Position numbers and translations under genes: made by a program
Shown here: positions 7,037 to 13,256 of the stretch, piece by piece
Layout of the letters: each line of letters begins with the position of its first letter
Position numbering within the stretch: the stretch's first letter is position 1
Notes under the pieces: model-generated
Told to the model about the DNA's origin: nothing
Seen by the model: only the letters and a program-made list of their open reading frames with translations
Databases searched by the model: none
NCBI GenBank assembly: GCA_022837505.1
Contig: JALHFZ010000047.1
Coordinates: forward strand, 1 to 13,256
DNA: 13,256 bases
Direction: 5' to 3'
From: Synergistaceae bacterium
GTDB taxonomy: Bacteria > Synergistota > Synergistia > Synergistales > Aminobacteriaceae

Positions 7037-7501
7037 ATGACTTCCATTGTTTTGGGATGCGACAGCGCGGCGGTCTCCCTGAAGGACGAAATTCTTGCCC
7101 TTCTGAAAATGGGCGGATCGGACGTGGAGGACCTCGGCGTTCAGGATACATCGGACGACACACCCTACCCTCTCGTGGCGGAACGGGTGGCCCGGAGCAT
7201 CATCGACAGCGGCTATCTCAAGAAGGGAATTCTGATCTGCGGCACGGGGATCGGCATGGCCATCGCGGCCAACAAGTTCCCCGGAATTCATGCGGCCCAG
7301 GTGTCGGACGTCTATTCCGCCGAGCGGGCCTGTCTCAGCAACAACGCAAACGTCATCACCCTGGGGGCCCGGACCCTTGGGCCGGAACTGGCAAAACGGC
7401 TCGTCAGCGAATGGCTTCAGCTCAAGTTCGTGCCGGGCCGGTCGAGCGAGAAGATCGAGGCCATAAAAGAAATCGAAAGGCGGAATTTTCGCCATGAGTG
7501 A
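7037..7501 (+). CDS. RpiB/LacA/LacB-family sugar-phosphate isomerase (candidate tetrose-phosphate isomerase)
   Basis: Cytoplasmic aldose-ketose phosphate isomerase of the RpiB fold. The 154-residue length is typical. The catalytic base is Cys68 in CGTGIGMAIAANK (E. coli RpiB Cys66), with phosphate-binding and subunit-contact residues after it. Two RpiB histidines are changed: His10 in CDH is Ser10 here, and the ring-opening His99 aligns with Ser101 in YSAERACLSNNAN. From memory, the SNNA-type motif with GDSA or CDSA at the N-terminus resembles EryI of Brucella and DerI of Mycobacterium, which act on erythrulose/erythrose-4-phosphate. The ATG at 7037 has AAAGGGG (7021-7027) nine bases upstream; the frame extends back into dhaL, but earlier starts would overlap it. 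Ribose-5-phosphate or galactose-6-phosphate remain possible substrates; the neighbours favour a C4 substrate. Confidence 0.88.
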   Translation: MTSIVLGCDSAAVSLKDEILALLKMGGSDVEDLGVQDTSDDTPYPLVAERVARSIIDSGYLKKGILICGTGIGMAIAANKFPGIHAAQVSDVYSAERACLSNNANVITLGARTLGPELAKRLVSEWLQLKFVPGRSSEKIEAIKEIERRNFRHE

Positions 7502-7542
7502 ACCTATGGTTCCTCATCTCTTTATCCGGGGAGGTGTTATCC

Positions 7543-8454
7543 TTGGCTGAAAAGGCCGGGCAGTATCAAAAACAGCCCCTCTCCGTGCGGGCAAGGCCCT
7601 ATCTCATCATCGCCCCGGCGCTGCTGCTGACGATCGGAATCCTCTACCCCTTCGTCACGGCCATCTACTACTCTCTGACAAACCTCTCCTTCCGGCGGCC
7701 GACCATGAAATTCATCGGCCTGGAAAACTGGATCAGCATGTTCAAAGACCCCACCTTCTGGCACGCCGTCTGGGTGACGGCGAAATACGCCTTCGTCACC
7801 ACGGGGTCTGAGATGGTCCTCGGCCTGGGGATCGCCCTCCTCATCTGCAAAAAGGATAATTTTTTCAGCAGAATCCTCAAGGTCATTCTCGTCTTCCCCC
7901 TGATGGTCGCGCCGGTGATCGCCACCATCATCTGGCAGCTCATGACCAACACCTCCGTGGGGATCATCGAAAAATTTCTGAACCTCCTGGGGATCTACGG
8001 CTTCCCCTGGGCGTCCTCACCATCCACAGCCCTCTTCACGGCGGCCATGATCGATGTGTGGGTCTACACACCTTTCGTCATTGTCCTCGTGGTGGCGGGG
8101 ATCAACTCCCTGCCGAAGTCCCCCTTCGAATCCGCCCAGATCGACGGCGGTTCGGCCTGGTTCACCTTCAAAAACCTGACCCTCCCCATGCTCAAGCCCT
8201 TTCTCTATATTGCCCTTATCTTTCGCCTCATGGCCTCCATGCAGGAATACGGCATCATCTTCGCCCTGACGAAGGGCGGCCCCGGCGATACCCTGATGAA
8301 CCTGTCCCTGACGGCCTACAACAAGGGGTTCGCCTTTCTGAAATTCGGCGAGGCCATGCCCTATATCCTCTTCCTCTGGATAGTCATCTATATCATCAGC
8401 AAGAAGCTGGTCAGCAACTGGCTTATCGTCCAGCGCAAAGCTTCGGGAAGGTAG
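7543..8454 (+). CDS. ABC transporter permease, MalF/UgpA type
   Basis: One of two inner-membrane subunits of a carbohydrate/polyol ABC importer. About six membrane helices are visible, near residues 20-42, 75-98, 108-130, 163-185, 217-235 and 268-290. The cytoplasmic EAA loop that docks on the ATPase begins at Glu196 (ESAQIDGGSAWFTF, then LPMLKP), and the TKGGPGDTLMNLS segment after it is typical of this class. The TTG at 7543 is preferred: GGGGAGGTG (7528-7536) is six bases upstream, and the protein then starts with a short polar tail before TM1, as usual. The open frame back to GTG 7498 overlaps the isomerase stop and would add residues with no clear role. At 303 residues it has normal MalF-like length without the long periplasmic insert of E. 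coli MalF. The substrate, likely a small polyol, is inferred from neighbours. Confidence 0.92.
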   Translation: MAEKAGQYQKQPLSVRARPYLIIAPALLLTIGILYPFVTAIYYSLTNLSFRRPTMKFIGLENWISMFKDPTFWHAVWVTAKYAFVTTGSEMVLGLGIALLICKKDNFFSRILKVILVFPLMVAPVIATIIWQLMTNTSVGIIEKFLNLLGIYGFPWASSPSTALFTAAMIDVWVYTPFVIVLVVAGINSLPKSPFESAQIDGGSAWFTFKNLTLPMLKPFLYIALIFRLMASMQEYGIIFALTKGGPGDTLMNLSLTAYNKGFAFLKFGEAMPYILFLWIVIYIISKKLVSNWLIVQRKASGR

Positions 8455-8464
8455 GAGAAGCATT

Positions 8465-9283
8465 ATGAAAAACAGCCCCATGGAAGCCCTTGCCCGGAAC
8501 AGCATGCTCATCCTGTGGACCATCTTCGCCCTGTTCCCCCTCTTCTGGATGCTCGTCATCTCCTTCAAGAGCGACGCCCAGATGTTCAACACCACCTTCG
8601 TCTTCGACCCCACCCTGGAGAACTACCAGGAGGTGCTGATAAAGACTGACTATTTCAAGTATTTCCTCGACAACATCATTGTCAGCGGCGGCGCGGTAAT
8701 CGTCTCCATCCTCGTGGGAGTCCCCGCGGCCTATTCCCTGGCCCGGTTCAATTTCCGGGGAAAGGAGGACCTCGCCTTCACCATCCTCTCCTTCAAGTTC
8801 GCCCCGGAGATCCTCGTGGTGCTTCCCCTCTTTCTCATCTATCAGAAGATCGGCCTGTATGACACCTATATCGGACTGATCTGGGTCTACCAGCTCATCA
8901 CCCTCCCCCTTCTCGTCTGGGTGCTCCGGGGGTATTTCGAGGATATCTCCGTGGAGGTGGAGCAGGCCGCCCAGCTCGACGGCTACAAGTGGTACCAGAT
9001 CTTCTTCCGCATCCTTCTTCCCCTGGTCAAGCCCGGCCTGGTGGCCTCGGCCCTCCTCGCCTTCATCTTCGCCTGGAACAGCTTCACCTTTCCGCTGCTG
9101 CTGAGCGGCTTCAAGATCATGCCCGTCACTGTGGCCTCCCTCCGGTACATCGCCTCGGATACGGTCCACTACGGGCAGATGGCCGTCGCGGCCGTGGTGA
9201 CCGCCACCCCCGAAGTGATCCTGGCCATCCTCATTCAGAAGCACCTCGTCCGGGGCCTGAGCTTCGGCGCGGTGAAGGGGTAG
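8465..9283 (+). CDS. ABC transporter permease, MalG/UgpE type
   Basis: Second inner-membrane subunit of the same importer, pairing with the MalF-type permease. The 272 residues carry about six helices: an N-terminal one (near 15-35), a block from about 70 to 160, and a C-terminal helix before the LVRGLSFGAVKG tail. FKFAPEILVVLPLFLIYQKIG matches the conserved MalG segment. The EAA loop starts at Glu166 (EQAAQLDGYKWYQIFF, then LPLVKPG). The ATG is ten bases after the upstream stop, with AGGAG overlapping the TAG of that gene, so translation is probably coupled. The closing GAVKG sequence is typical of the family. Confidence 0.93.
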   Translation: MKNSPMEALARNSMLILWTIFALFPLFWMLVISFKSDAQMFNTTFVFDPTLENYQEVLIKTDYFKYFLDNIIVSGGAVIVSILVGVPAAYSLARFNFRGKEDLAFTILSFKFAPEILVVLPLFLIYQKIGLYDTYIGLIWVYQLITLPLLVWVLRGYFEDISVEVEQAAQLDGYKWYQIFFRILLPLVKPGLVASALLAFIFAWNSFTFPLLLSGFKIMPVTVASLRYIASDTVHYGQMAVAAVVTATPEVILAILIQKHLVRGLSFGAVKG

Positions 9284-9293
9284 GGAGGCAGCC

Positions 9294-10427
9294 ATGGCCC
9301 ATATAGCCCTCGAGGGGATCAGCAAATCCTTCGGAAAAGTTCAGGCCCTCAGGAACATTGATCTGACCGTGCGGGACAGGGAGTTTTTCGTCCTCTTCGG
9401 CCCCGCCGGAGCGGGGAAGACCACCATACTGAAGACCGTGGCTGGGATCGAATTTCCCGATGCGGGGCTCGTGCGCTTCGACGACGAGGTGGTCAATCTC
9501 GTGGAGCCGGCCCTCAGAAACGTCTCAATGGTCTTCGAGAACTACGCCCTCTACCCCCATATGACCGTCTACGACAATATAGCCTCCCCCATGAGAAGCC
9601 CCCTCTACCGGAAGGACGAGGCCGTGATCAAACAGGAGGTGCAGAAGGTGGCGGACATGATGGGGATAGGCAGCCTCCTCGAGCGTCTCCCCTCCCAGCT
9701 CAGCAACGGCCAGAGGCAGCGGACGGCCCTCGGGAGGTGCCTCGTCCGCTCACCCCGGGTTTTCCTCATGGACGAACCCCTCGCCCACCTCGACGCGAAG
9801 CTCCGGCACCTCATGCGCACGGAGCTGAAGTCCATGCAGGCGGAGTTCGACACCACCACCATCTACGTGACCCACGACTACACGGAGGCCATGAGCCTCA
9901 GCGACCGGGTGGCCATCATCAACCTCGGGGAGATCGTCCAGATCGGAAGCAGCGACGAGATCTACTACACCCCCCGGAACGAGTTCGTGGCCAAGCTCGT
10001 GGGGGAGCCGGAGATCAACCTCGTGGACGTGGACCTCGTCAGCAGAGAGGGGACCCTCTGCGCCGTCTTCGCCGGAACGGACCGGTGCCTCCCCGTGAAT
10101 GACGATGTGGCGGGGGTTCTCTCACACTCGACCATCCCGAAATGGCGCATGGGAATCCGGGGGCTGAACGTGGGGTACTGCTTCACCGAGGAGGAGAACT
10201 GCGTGGAGGGGAGCGTCTACAACCTTGAGCCCATAGGCAACAAGGCGATCCTCACTATCAAGGTGGGGGAGTCCCTCTTTCAAGCCGTGGCCCCGAACGA
10301 TCTCAGGGCGGAGCTGGACAGCCCCATCTATCTGAAGCTCGATATGAACAATGCCCTCTTCTTCAACGGAGAAACGGGCGATTTCGTAGTTCGCCATAAT
10401 CAGGCCGAACTCGTAAGGGGGCGGTAG
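9294..10427 (+). CDS. ABC transporter ATP-binding protein 1 (MalK/UgpC-like; GlpS-like position)
   Basis: Cytoplasmic ATPase of the polyol importer; 377 residues, with an ABC domain followed from about residue 240 by a MalK-type regulatory (TOBE-like) domain. Walker A is GPAGAGKTT (36-44), Walker B ends at Asp160-Glu161, the D-loop is AHLD and the switch histidine is His194 (VTHDY). Two positions are unusual. The Q-loop glutamine is Glu82 (VFENYALYP; codon at 9537-9539), and the signature is LSNGQ (136-140) instead of LSGGQ. Because a second, different ATPase follows two bases later, they probably form a heterodimer, as in the rhizobial GlpS/GlpT glycerol importer, although the Q-loop context differs from what I recall of GlpS/GlpT. 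The start ATG follows a GGGAGG site at the end of the permease gene. Confidence 0.92.
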   Translation: MAHIALEGISKSFGKVQALRNIDLTVRDREFFVLFGPAGAGKTTILKTVAGIEFPDAGLVRFDDEVVNLVEPALRNVSMVFENYALYPHMTVYDNIASPMRSPLYRKDEAVIKQEVQKVADMMGIGSLLERLPSQLSNGQRQRTALGRCLVRSPRVFLMDEPLAHLDAKLRHLMRTELKSMQAEFDTTTIYVTHDYTEAMSLSDRVAIINLGEIVQIGSSDEIYYTPRNEFVAKLVGEPEINLVDVDLVSREGTLCAVFAGTDRCLPVNDDVAGVLSHSTIPKWRMGIRGLNVGYCFTEEENCVEGSVYNLEPIGNKAILTIKVGESLFQAVAPNDLRAELDSPIYLKLDMNNALFFNGETGDFVVRHNQAELVRGR

Positions 10428-10429
10428 CC

Positions 10430-11539
10430 GTGGCGAGGCTCACTCTGAAGAATGTCTTCAAACGGTACAGGAACAAAAAGAACGAGGCAGCCGACTACGC
10501 CGTGAACGATTTCTCCCTTTCCTGCGATGACGGCGAATTCGTGGGGATACTGGGCCCCTCCGGGTGCGGCAAGACCACAACCCTGAGGATGGTGGCCGGC
10601 CTCGAGGAGATCACCCGGGGGGATATCTACATCGGGGACACCCTCATCAACAACCTTCACCCCAAGGACAGGAATATCGGCCTTGCCTTCGAGGACTACG
10701 CCCTCTATCCGCCCCTGAACGTCTACGAGAACATTGCCTTCAACCTCTCGGCCAAGGGAGTGGCCAGAGAGGAGATCGACCGCAGAGTGCGGGAGATCGC
10801 CCCCCTTATGAAGGTGGACGATCTGCTTGAGATGAAGCCCGCGGGACTCTCGGGAGGGCAGAAGCAGCGGGTGAACATCGCCCGTGCCCTTGTCCGCAAC
10901 CCCCTGGTTCTTCTGCTCGACGAGCCCCTTTCCCATCTCGACGGAAAGATGCGGCAGATCCTCCGGACGGAGATCAAGAGGATACACAACAAGATCAAGT
11001 GCACCACCGTCCTCGTCACCCATGACCAGCTCGAGGCCATGTCCCTGGCGGACAGGATCGCCATCATGAACGACGGAAAGCTTCAGCAGTTCGGCACCCC
11101 CCTCGAGGTCTACGACAACCCAGTGAACGTCTTCGTGGCGGGGTTCATCGGCGAGCCCCCCATGAACCTCATGAAGGTCTCGATCCTCGAGGAGTCGGGG
11201 AAGCTTTTCTTCCTCTTTCCGAAAAAGGGGATACGGGTGGCCGTCCCCTCCAGATACCGGTCGGCCCTTCGCTCCGGCATGGAGGTCACCCTCGGCGTGC
11301 GCCCCACGGACATTTTCATCAGTTCCGACGACGGAACGGGGTCTGAGGTCACCGTGGACGTCTTCGAGAACCTCGGTGACGAGAAGCGGATCAGCATCGA
11401 CGTAGGGGAGGAGGACTTCCTCACCCTCATGACGGAGGACGAGCGGAGGTACAAAAAGGGAGAGAAAATTCATCTGAGGTTCCACGAGGAAAAAACCCAT
11501 ATCTTCGATCCGGAGACCGGGGACAGGATACAGGCGTAA
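10430..11539 (+). CDS. ABC transporter ATP-binding protein 2 (MalK/UgpC-like; GlpT-like position)
   Basis: Second ATPase of the importer; 369 residues with an ABC domain and a C-terminal MalK-like regulatory domain with family-typical VRPTDIFI near residue 295. Walker A is GPSGCGKTT (42-50), the signature is a canonical LSGGQ (140-144), Walker B ends at Asp164-Glu165, the D-loop is SHLD and the switch histidine is His198. The Q-loop position is again Glu (Glu88 in LAFEDYALYP; codon 10691-10693). The GTG start follows TAAGGGGGCGG, which runs into the stop of ATPase 1; the two-base gap implies coupled translation and a 1:1 ratio. It retains the canonical signature that its partner lacks, so the two nucleotide sites of a heterodimer would differ. 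Confidence 0.92.
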   Translation: MARLTLKNVFKRYRNKKNEAADYAVNDFSLSCDDGEFVGILGPSGCGKTTTLRMVAGLEEITRGDIYIGDTLINNLHPKDRNIGLAFEDYALYPPLNVYENIAFNLSAKGVAREEIDRRVREIAPLMKVDDLLEMKPAGLSGGQKQRVNIARALVRNPLVLLLDEPLSHLDGKMRQILRTEIKRIHNKIKCTTVLVTHDQLEAMSLADRIAIMNDGKLQQFGTPLEVYDNPVNVFVAGFIGEPPMNLMKVSILEESGKLFFLFPKKGIRVAVPSRYRSALRSGMEVTLGVRPTDIFISSDDGTGSEVTVDVFENLGDEKRISIDVGEEDFLTLMTEDERRYKKGEKIHLRFHEEKTHIFDPETGDRIQA

Positions 11540-11585
11540 GGAGAATCCTCTTTCCAAACTGAAAAAAGAAGGGAGAAAAAAGAAT

Positions 11586-12662
11586 ATGACCGATCTGCCG
11601 AAAAAAATGAAGGCCCTCGTAGCCCACGCGCCCCTTGACTACCGTATCGAAGAGGTGGACGTTCCGAGGGCGGGCAAGGGGGAGATCATCATCAAGGTAG
11701 AGGCCTGCGGCATCTGCGCCGGGGACACCAAGTCCTACCTCGGAGCGCCCCGCTTCTGGGGGGAGGAGGGGCGACCCTCCTACATAAAGGCTCCGGTCAT
11801 TCCGGGGCACGAATTCATCGGCCACATCGTCGAGATCGGCCCCGAGGTGAAGGGTGATTTCGAAATCGGCGACCGGGTGACCTCCGACCAGATCGTCCCC
11901 TGCTGGAACTGCCGGTTCTGCAATACCGGCCGGTACTGGATGTGCCAGAAGCACGACGTCTACGGCTTCCAGCACAACGTCAACGGAGGAATGGCCGAGT
12001 ACATGCGTCTTCCGAAGGAGGCCCTCGTCTACAAGATCCCCAAAGACCTCCCCATGGAGGCGGCGGTCCTCGTGGAGCCCTACGCCTGCTCGAAGCACTG
12101 CATCGACCGGGCGCAGATCGGAAACGAGGACGTGGTGGTCATCTCCGGAGTGGGGTGCCTCGGCCTCGGTATGATCGGCGCGGCGAAGCTGCGAAACCCC
12201 AAAACCCTCGTCGTCCTCGACGTGAACGATCATCGCCTGGAGCTGGCGAAGAAGTTCGGCGCCGACGTGGTCATGAACCCCATGAATGAGGACGTGGTGC
12301 AGAAGGTGAAGGACATGACCGACGGCTACGGCTGCGACATCTACATCGAGGCCTCGGGCAACCCCGCCTCGGTGCAGCAGGGGCTCGACATGATCCGCAA
12401 GCTCGGCCGCTTCGTGGAGTTCAGCGTCTTCGGCCACCCGGTGACGGTGGACTGGAGCATCATCAGCGACGAGAAAGAGCTTGACCTTCTCGGGGTGCAT
12501 CTCAGCCCCTACTGCTTCGAGCCCGTCATCGAGTGGATTGCCGAGGGCAGGCTTCCCACCGAGGGGGTCGTCTCCCACAAACTTCCCCTTGACCAGTGGA
12601 AGGAAGGCTTCGATATGGCCCTCAAGGGCGAGGGGGCAGTGCGGGTGGTCCTCGTTCCCTAG
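11586..12662 (+). CDS. eltD: Zinc-dependent MDR polyol dehydrogenase, erythritol/L-threitol dehydrogenase-like
   Basis: Cytoplasmic medium-chain dehydrogenase that would oxidise a secondary alcohol of a polyol to a ketose using NAD. The 358 residues match the family. Catalytic zinc residues are Cys44 (CGICAGD) and His75-Glu76 (PGHEF). The structural zinc site is Cys106, Cys109, Cys112 and Cys120 (CWNC...C...C). The Rossmann fold shows GVGCLGLGMIG, and VVLDVNDHRLE ends the second strand with an acidic residue, which favours NAD over NADP. From memory it resembles mycobacterial EltD along its whole length: RFWGEEGRPSY, IVPCWNC, YGFQ, RKLGRFVEFSVFGHPVTVDW and SDEKELDLLGVHLSPYC all have close counterparts there. 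A pentitol dehydrogenase role is the main alternative. GAAGGGAG lies before the ATG. It is 46 bases after ATPase 2 with no terminator between, so it is co-transcribed with the importer. Confidence 0.85.
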   Translation: MTDLPKKMKALVAHAPLDYRIEEVDVPRAGKGEIIIKVEACGICAGDTKSYLGAPRFWGEEGRPSYIKAPVIPGHEFIGHIVEIGPEVKGDFEIGDRVTSDQIVPCWNCRFCNTGRYWMCQKHDVYGFQHNVNGGMAEYMRLPKEALVYKIPKDLPMEAAVLVEPYACSKHCIDRAQIGNEDVVVISGVGCLGLGMIGAAKLRNPKTLVVLDVNDHRLELAKKFGADVVMNPMNEDVVQKVKDMTDGYGCDIYIEASGNPASVQQGLDMIRKLGRFVEFSVFGHPVTVDWSIISDEKELDLLGVHLSPYCFEPVIEWIAEGRLPTEGVVSHKLPLDQWKEGFDMALKGEGAVRVVLVP

Positions 12663-12792
12663 AAGGCTGTAACACCACGATCTGAAGGGGGGTGCCCGTA
12701 CCGGAGCTCACCGAAAAAGGAAACATGCGAGAAGGTGTCACTGGCGGAAAAGGAACCTGGCTGTACCTACCTATGAAGGAGGGACGAATGCT
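12663..12792 (+). other. 130-bp gap before binding-protein gene, with weak hairpin
   Basis: No gene longer than a few codons is seen. GGTG (12691-12694) and CACC (12709-12712) can pair with an inner CCG/CGG helix. No T tract follows, so it is not a clear terminator. No good promoter hexamers were found. It may separate and stabilise the binding-protein message, which is usually made in excess of the permeases. Confidence 0.3.
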
Positions 12793-13256
12793 TTGAAGAA
12801 ACTGACGCTTCTGTTCGTCGTCACTGCGCTCCTGTTCACTGCGGGCATCGCAGCCGCAGCGGACTTCAACTGGAAACAGGCGGAAGGAAAGACTATCAAG
12901 GTCCTGTTCAATCAGCACCCCTATGCCGAGGGCATCATCAAGAAACTTGCCGAGTTCGAAGCAGCCACGGGAATCAAGGTCGTCCATACAATGGTCCCCG
13001 AGGAGAACTACTTCGACAAGCTGACCACCTCTCTCAGCAGCAAATCGGGAGAGCCGGACGTCTACATGACCGGCGCCTACCAGTGCTGGGACTATGCCAC
13101 CTCCGGCTACATGGTTGATCTGAACAAGTTCCTCAACGATCCGAAGATGACCGCCGCCGACTATGACTACGGCGATTTCTTCCCCGGCATCGTCGGCGCT
13201 CTCCGCTGGGACCTCGTTCCCGGCCACAAGGTGGGCACGGGCGGACAGTGGGCCCT
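12793..13256 (+). CDS. Periplasmic ABC solute-binding protein, N-terminal part (3' end outside window)
   Basis: Extracytoplasmic ligand-binding component of the importer encoded upstream (SBP_bac_1/MalE-type, cluster B). The first 154 codons are visible. The N-terminus is a classic Sec signal peptide, KK followed by a hydrophobic stretch and an AAAA/DF cleavage region near residues 20-24, with no lipobox cysteine. This means a soluble periplasmic protein, so the cell has an outer membrane. The mature part shows the family pattern: IKVLFNQHPYAEGI, a long first helix, TGIKVVHTMV, then SGEPDVYMTG and MVDLNKFLND. The start is TTG at 12793, because the frame has no nearby ATG and AAGGAGGG (12776-12783) is nine bases upstream. 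Being last rather than first among the transport genes and behind a longer gap is a little unusual. The ligand is inferred to be the polyol used by the operon. Confidence 0.92.
   Translation, partial: MKKLTLLFVVTALLFTAGIAAAADFNWKQAEGKTIKVLFNQHPYAEGIIKKLAEFEAATGIKVVHTMVPEENYFDKLTTSLSSKSGEPDVYMTGAYQCWDYATSGYMVDLNKFLNDPKMTAADYDYGDFFPGIVGALRWDLVPGHKVGTGGQWA

Noticed and set aside
5292..7163. Very long minus-strand open frame (623 codons) opposite the DhaK, DhaL and RpiB-like genes
   Set aside because: It spans three well-supported genes on the other strand and shows no family motif; codon bias in the real genes keeps the opposite frame open.

Overview
The window is high-GC DNA (about 60% or more by eye) from a diderm bacterium. 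It carries an RND efflux pump and a periplasmic binding protein with a cleavable, cysteine-free signal peptide. The protein styles and the frequent TTG starts with strong Shine-Dalgarno sequences would suit a Synergistota-like anaerobe, but this placement is a weak inference because no marker gene is present. All recognised genes lie on the + strand.

Layout: (1) 1-1644 is the C-terminal half of an RND efflux transporter, unrelated to what follows. (2) 1730-3986 is a two-gene unit, an FGGY carbohydrate kinase and an AraD-type L-ribulose-5-phosphate 4-epimerase. It has a candidate extended -10 promoter in front and a near-ideal intrinsic terminator (4024-4071) behind. (3) 4194-13256 is a long polycistron: a consensus-like promoter, a SorC-family sugar-phosphate-responsive regulator, DhaK-type and DhaL-type ketose kinase subunits, an RpiB/LacAB-type sugar-phosphate isomerase, two MalF/MalG-type permeases, two different ABC ATPases, an erythritol/L-threitol-dehydrogenase-like zinc MDR enzyme, and the start of a periplasmic solute-binding protein cut by the window end.

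Interpretation: region 3 reads as an import and catabolism operon for a short polyol, most plausibly a C4 tetritol (erythritol or threitol). The ABC importer would bring in the polyol, the MDR enzyme would oxidise it to a tetrulose, DhaK/DhaL would phosphorylate the tetrulose, and the RpiB-like enzyme would yield erythrose-4-phosphate. The RpiB-like protein has Ser in place of two RpiB histidines, including the ring-opening one. That fits a tetrose-phosphate that cannot form a furanose ring. Region 2 would send a pentulose to xylulose-5-phosphate. The two units would then supply the two co-substrates of one transketolase reaction.

The most distinctive points are the split DhaK/DhaL kinase with no DhaM gene nearby, both ABC ATPases having Glu at the Q-loop glutamine position with an asymmetric signature motif, three TTG starts at key genes, and no visible gene for interconverting erythrulose phosphates. 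No tRNA, rRNA, CRISPR array, insertion sequence or origin was seen.
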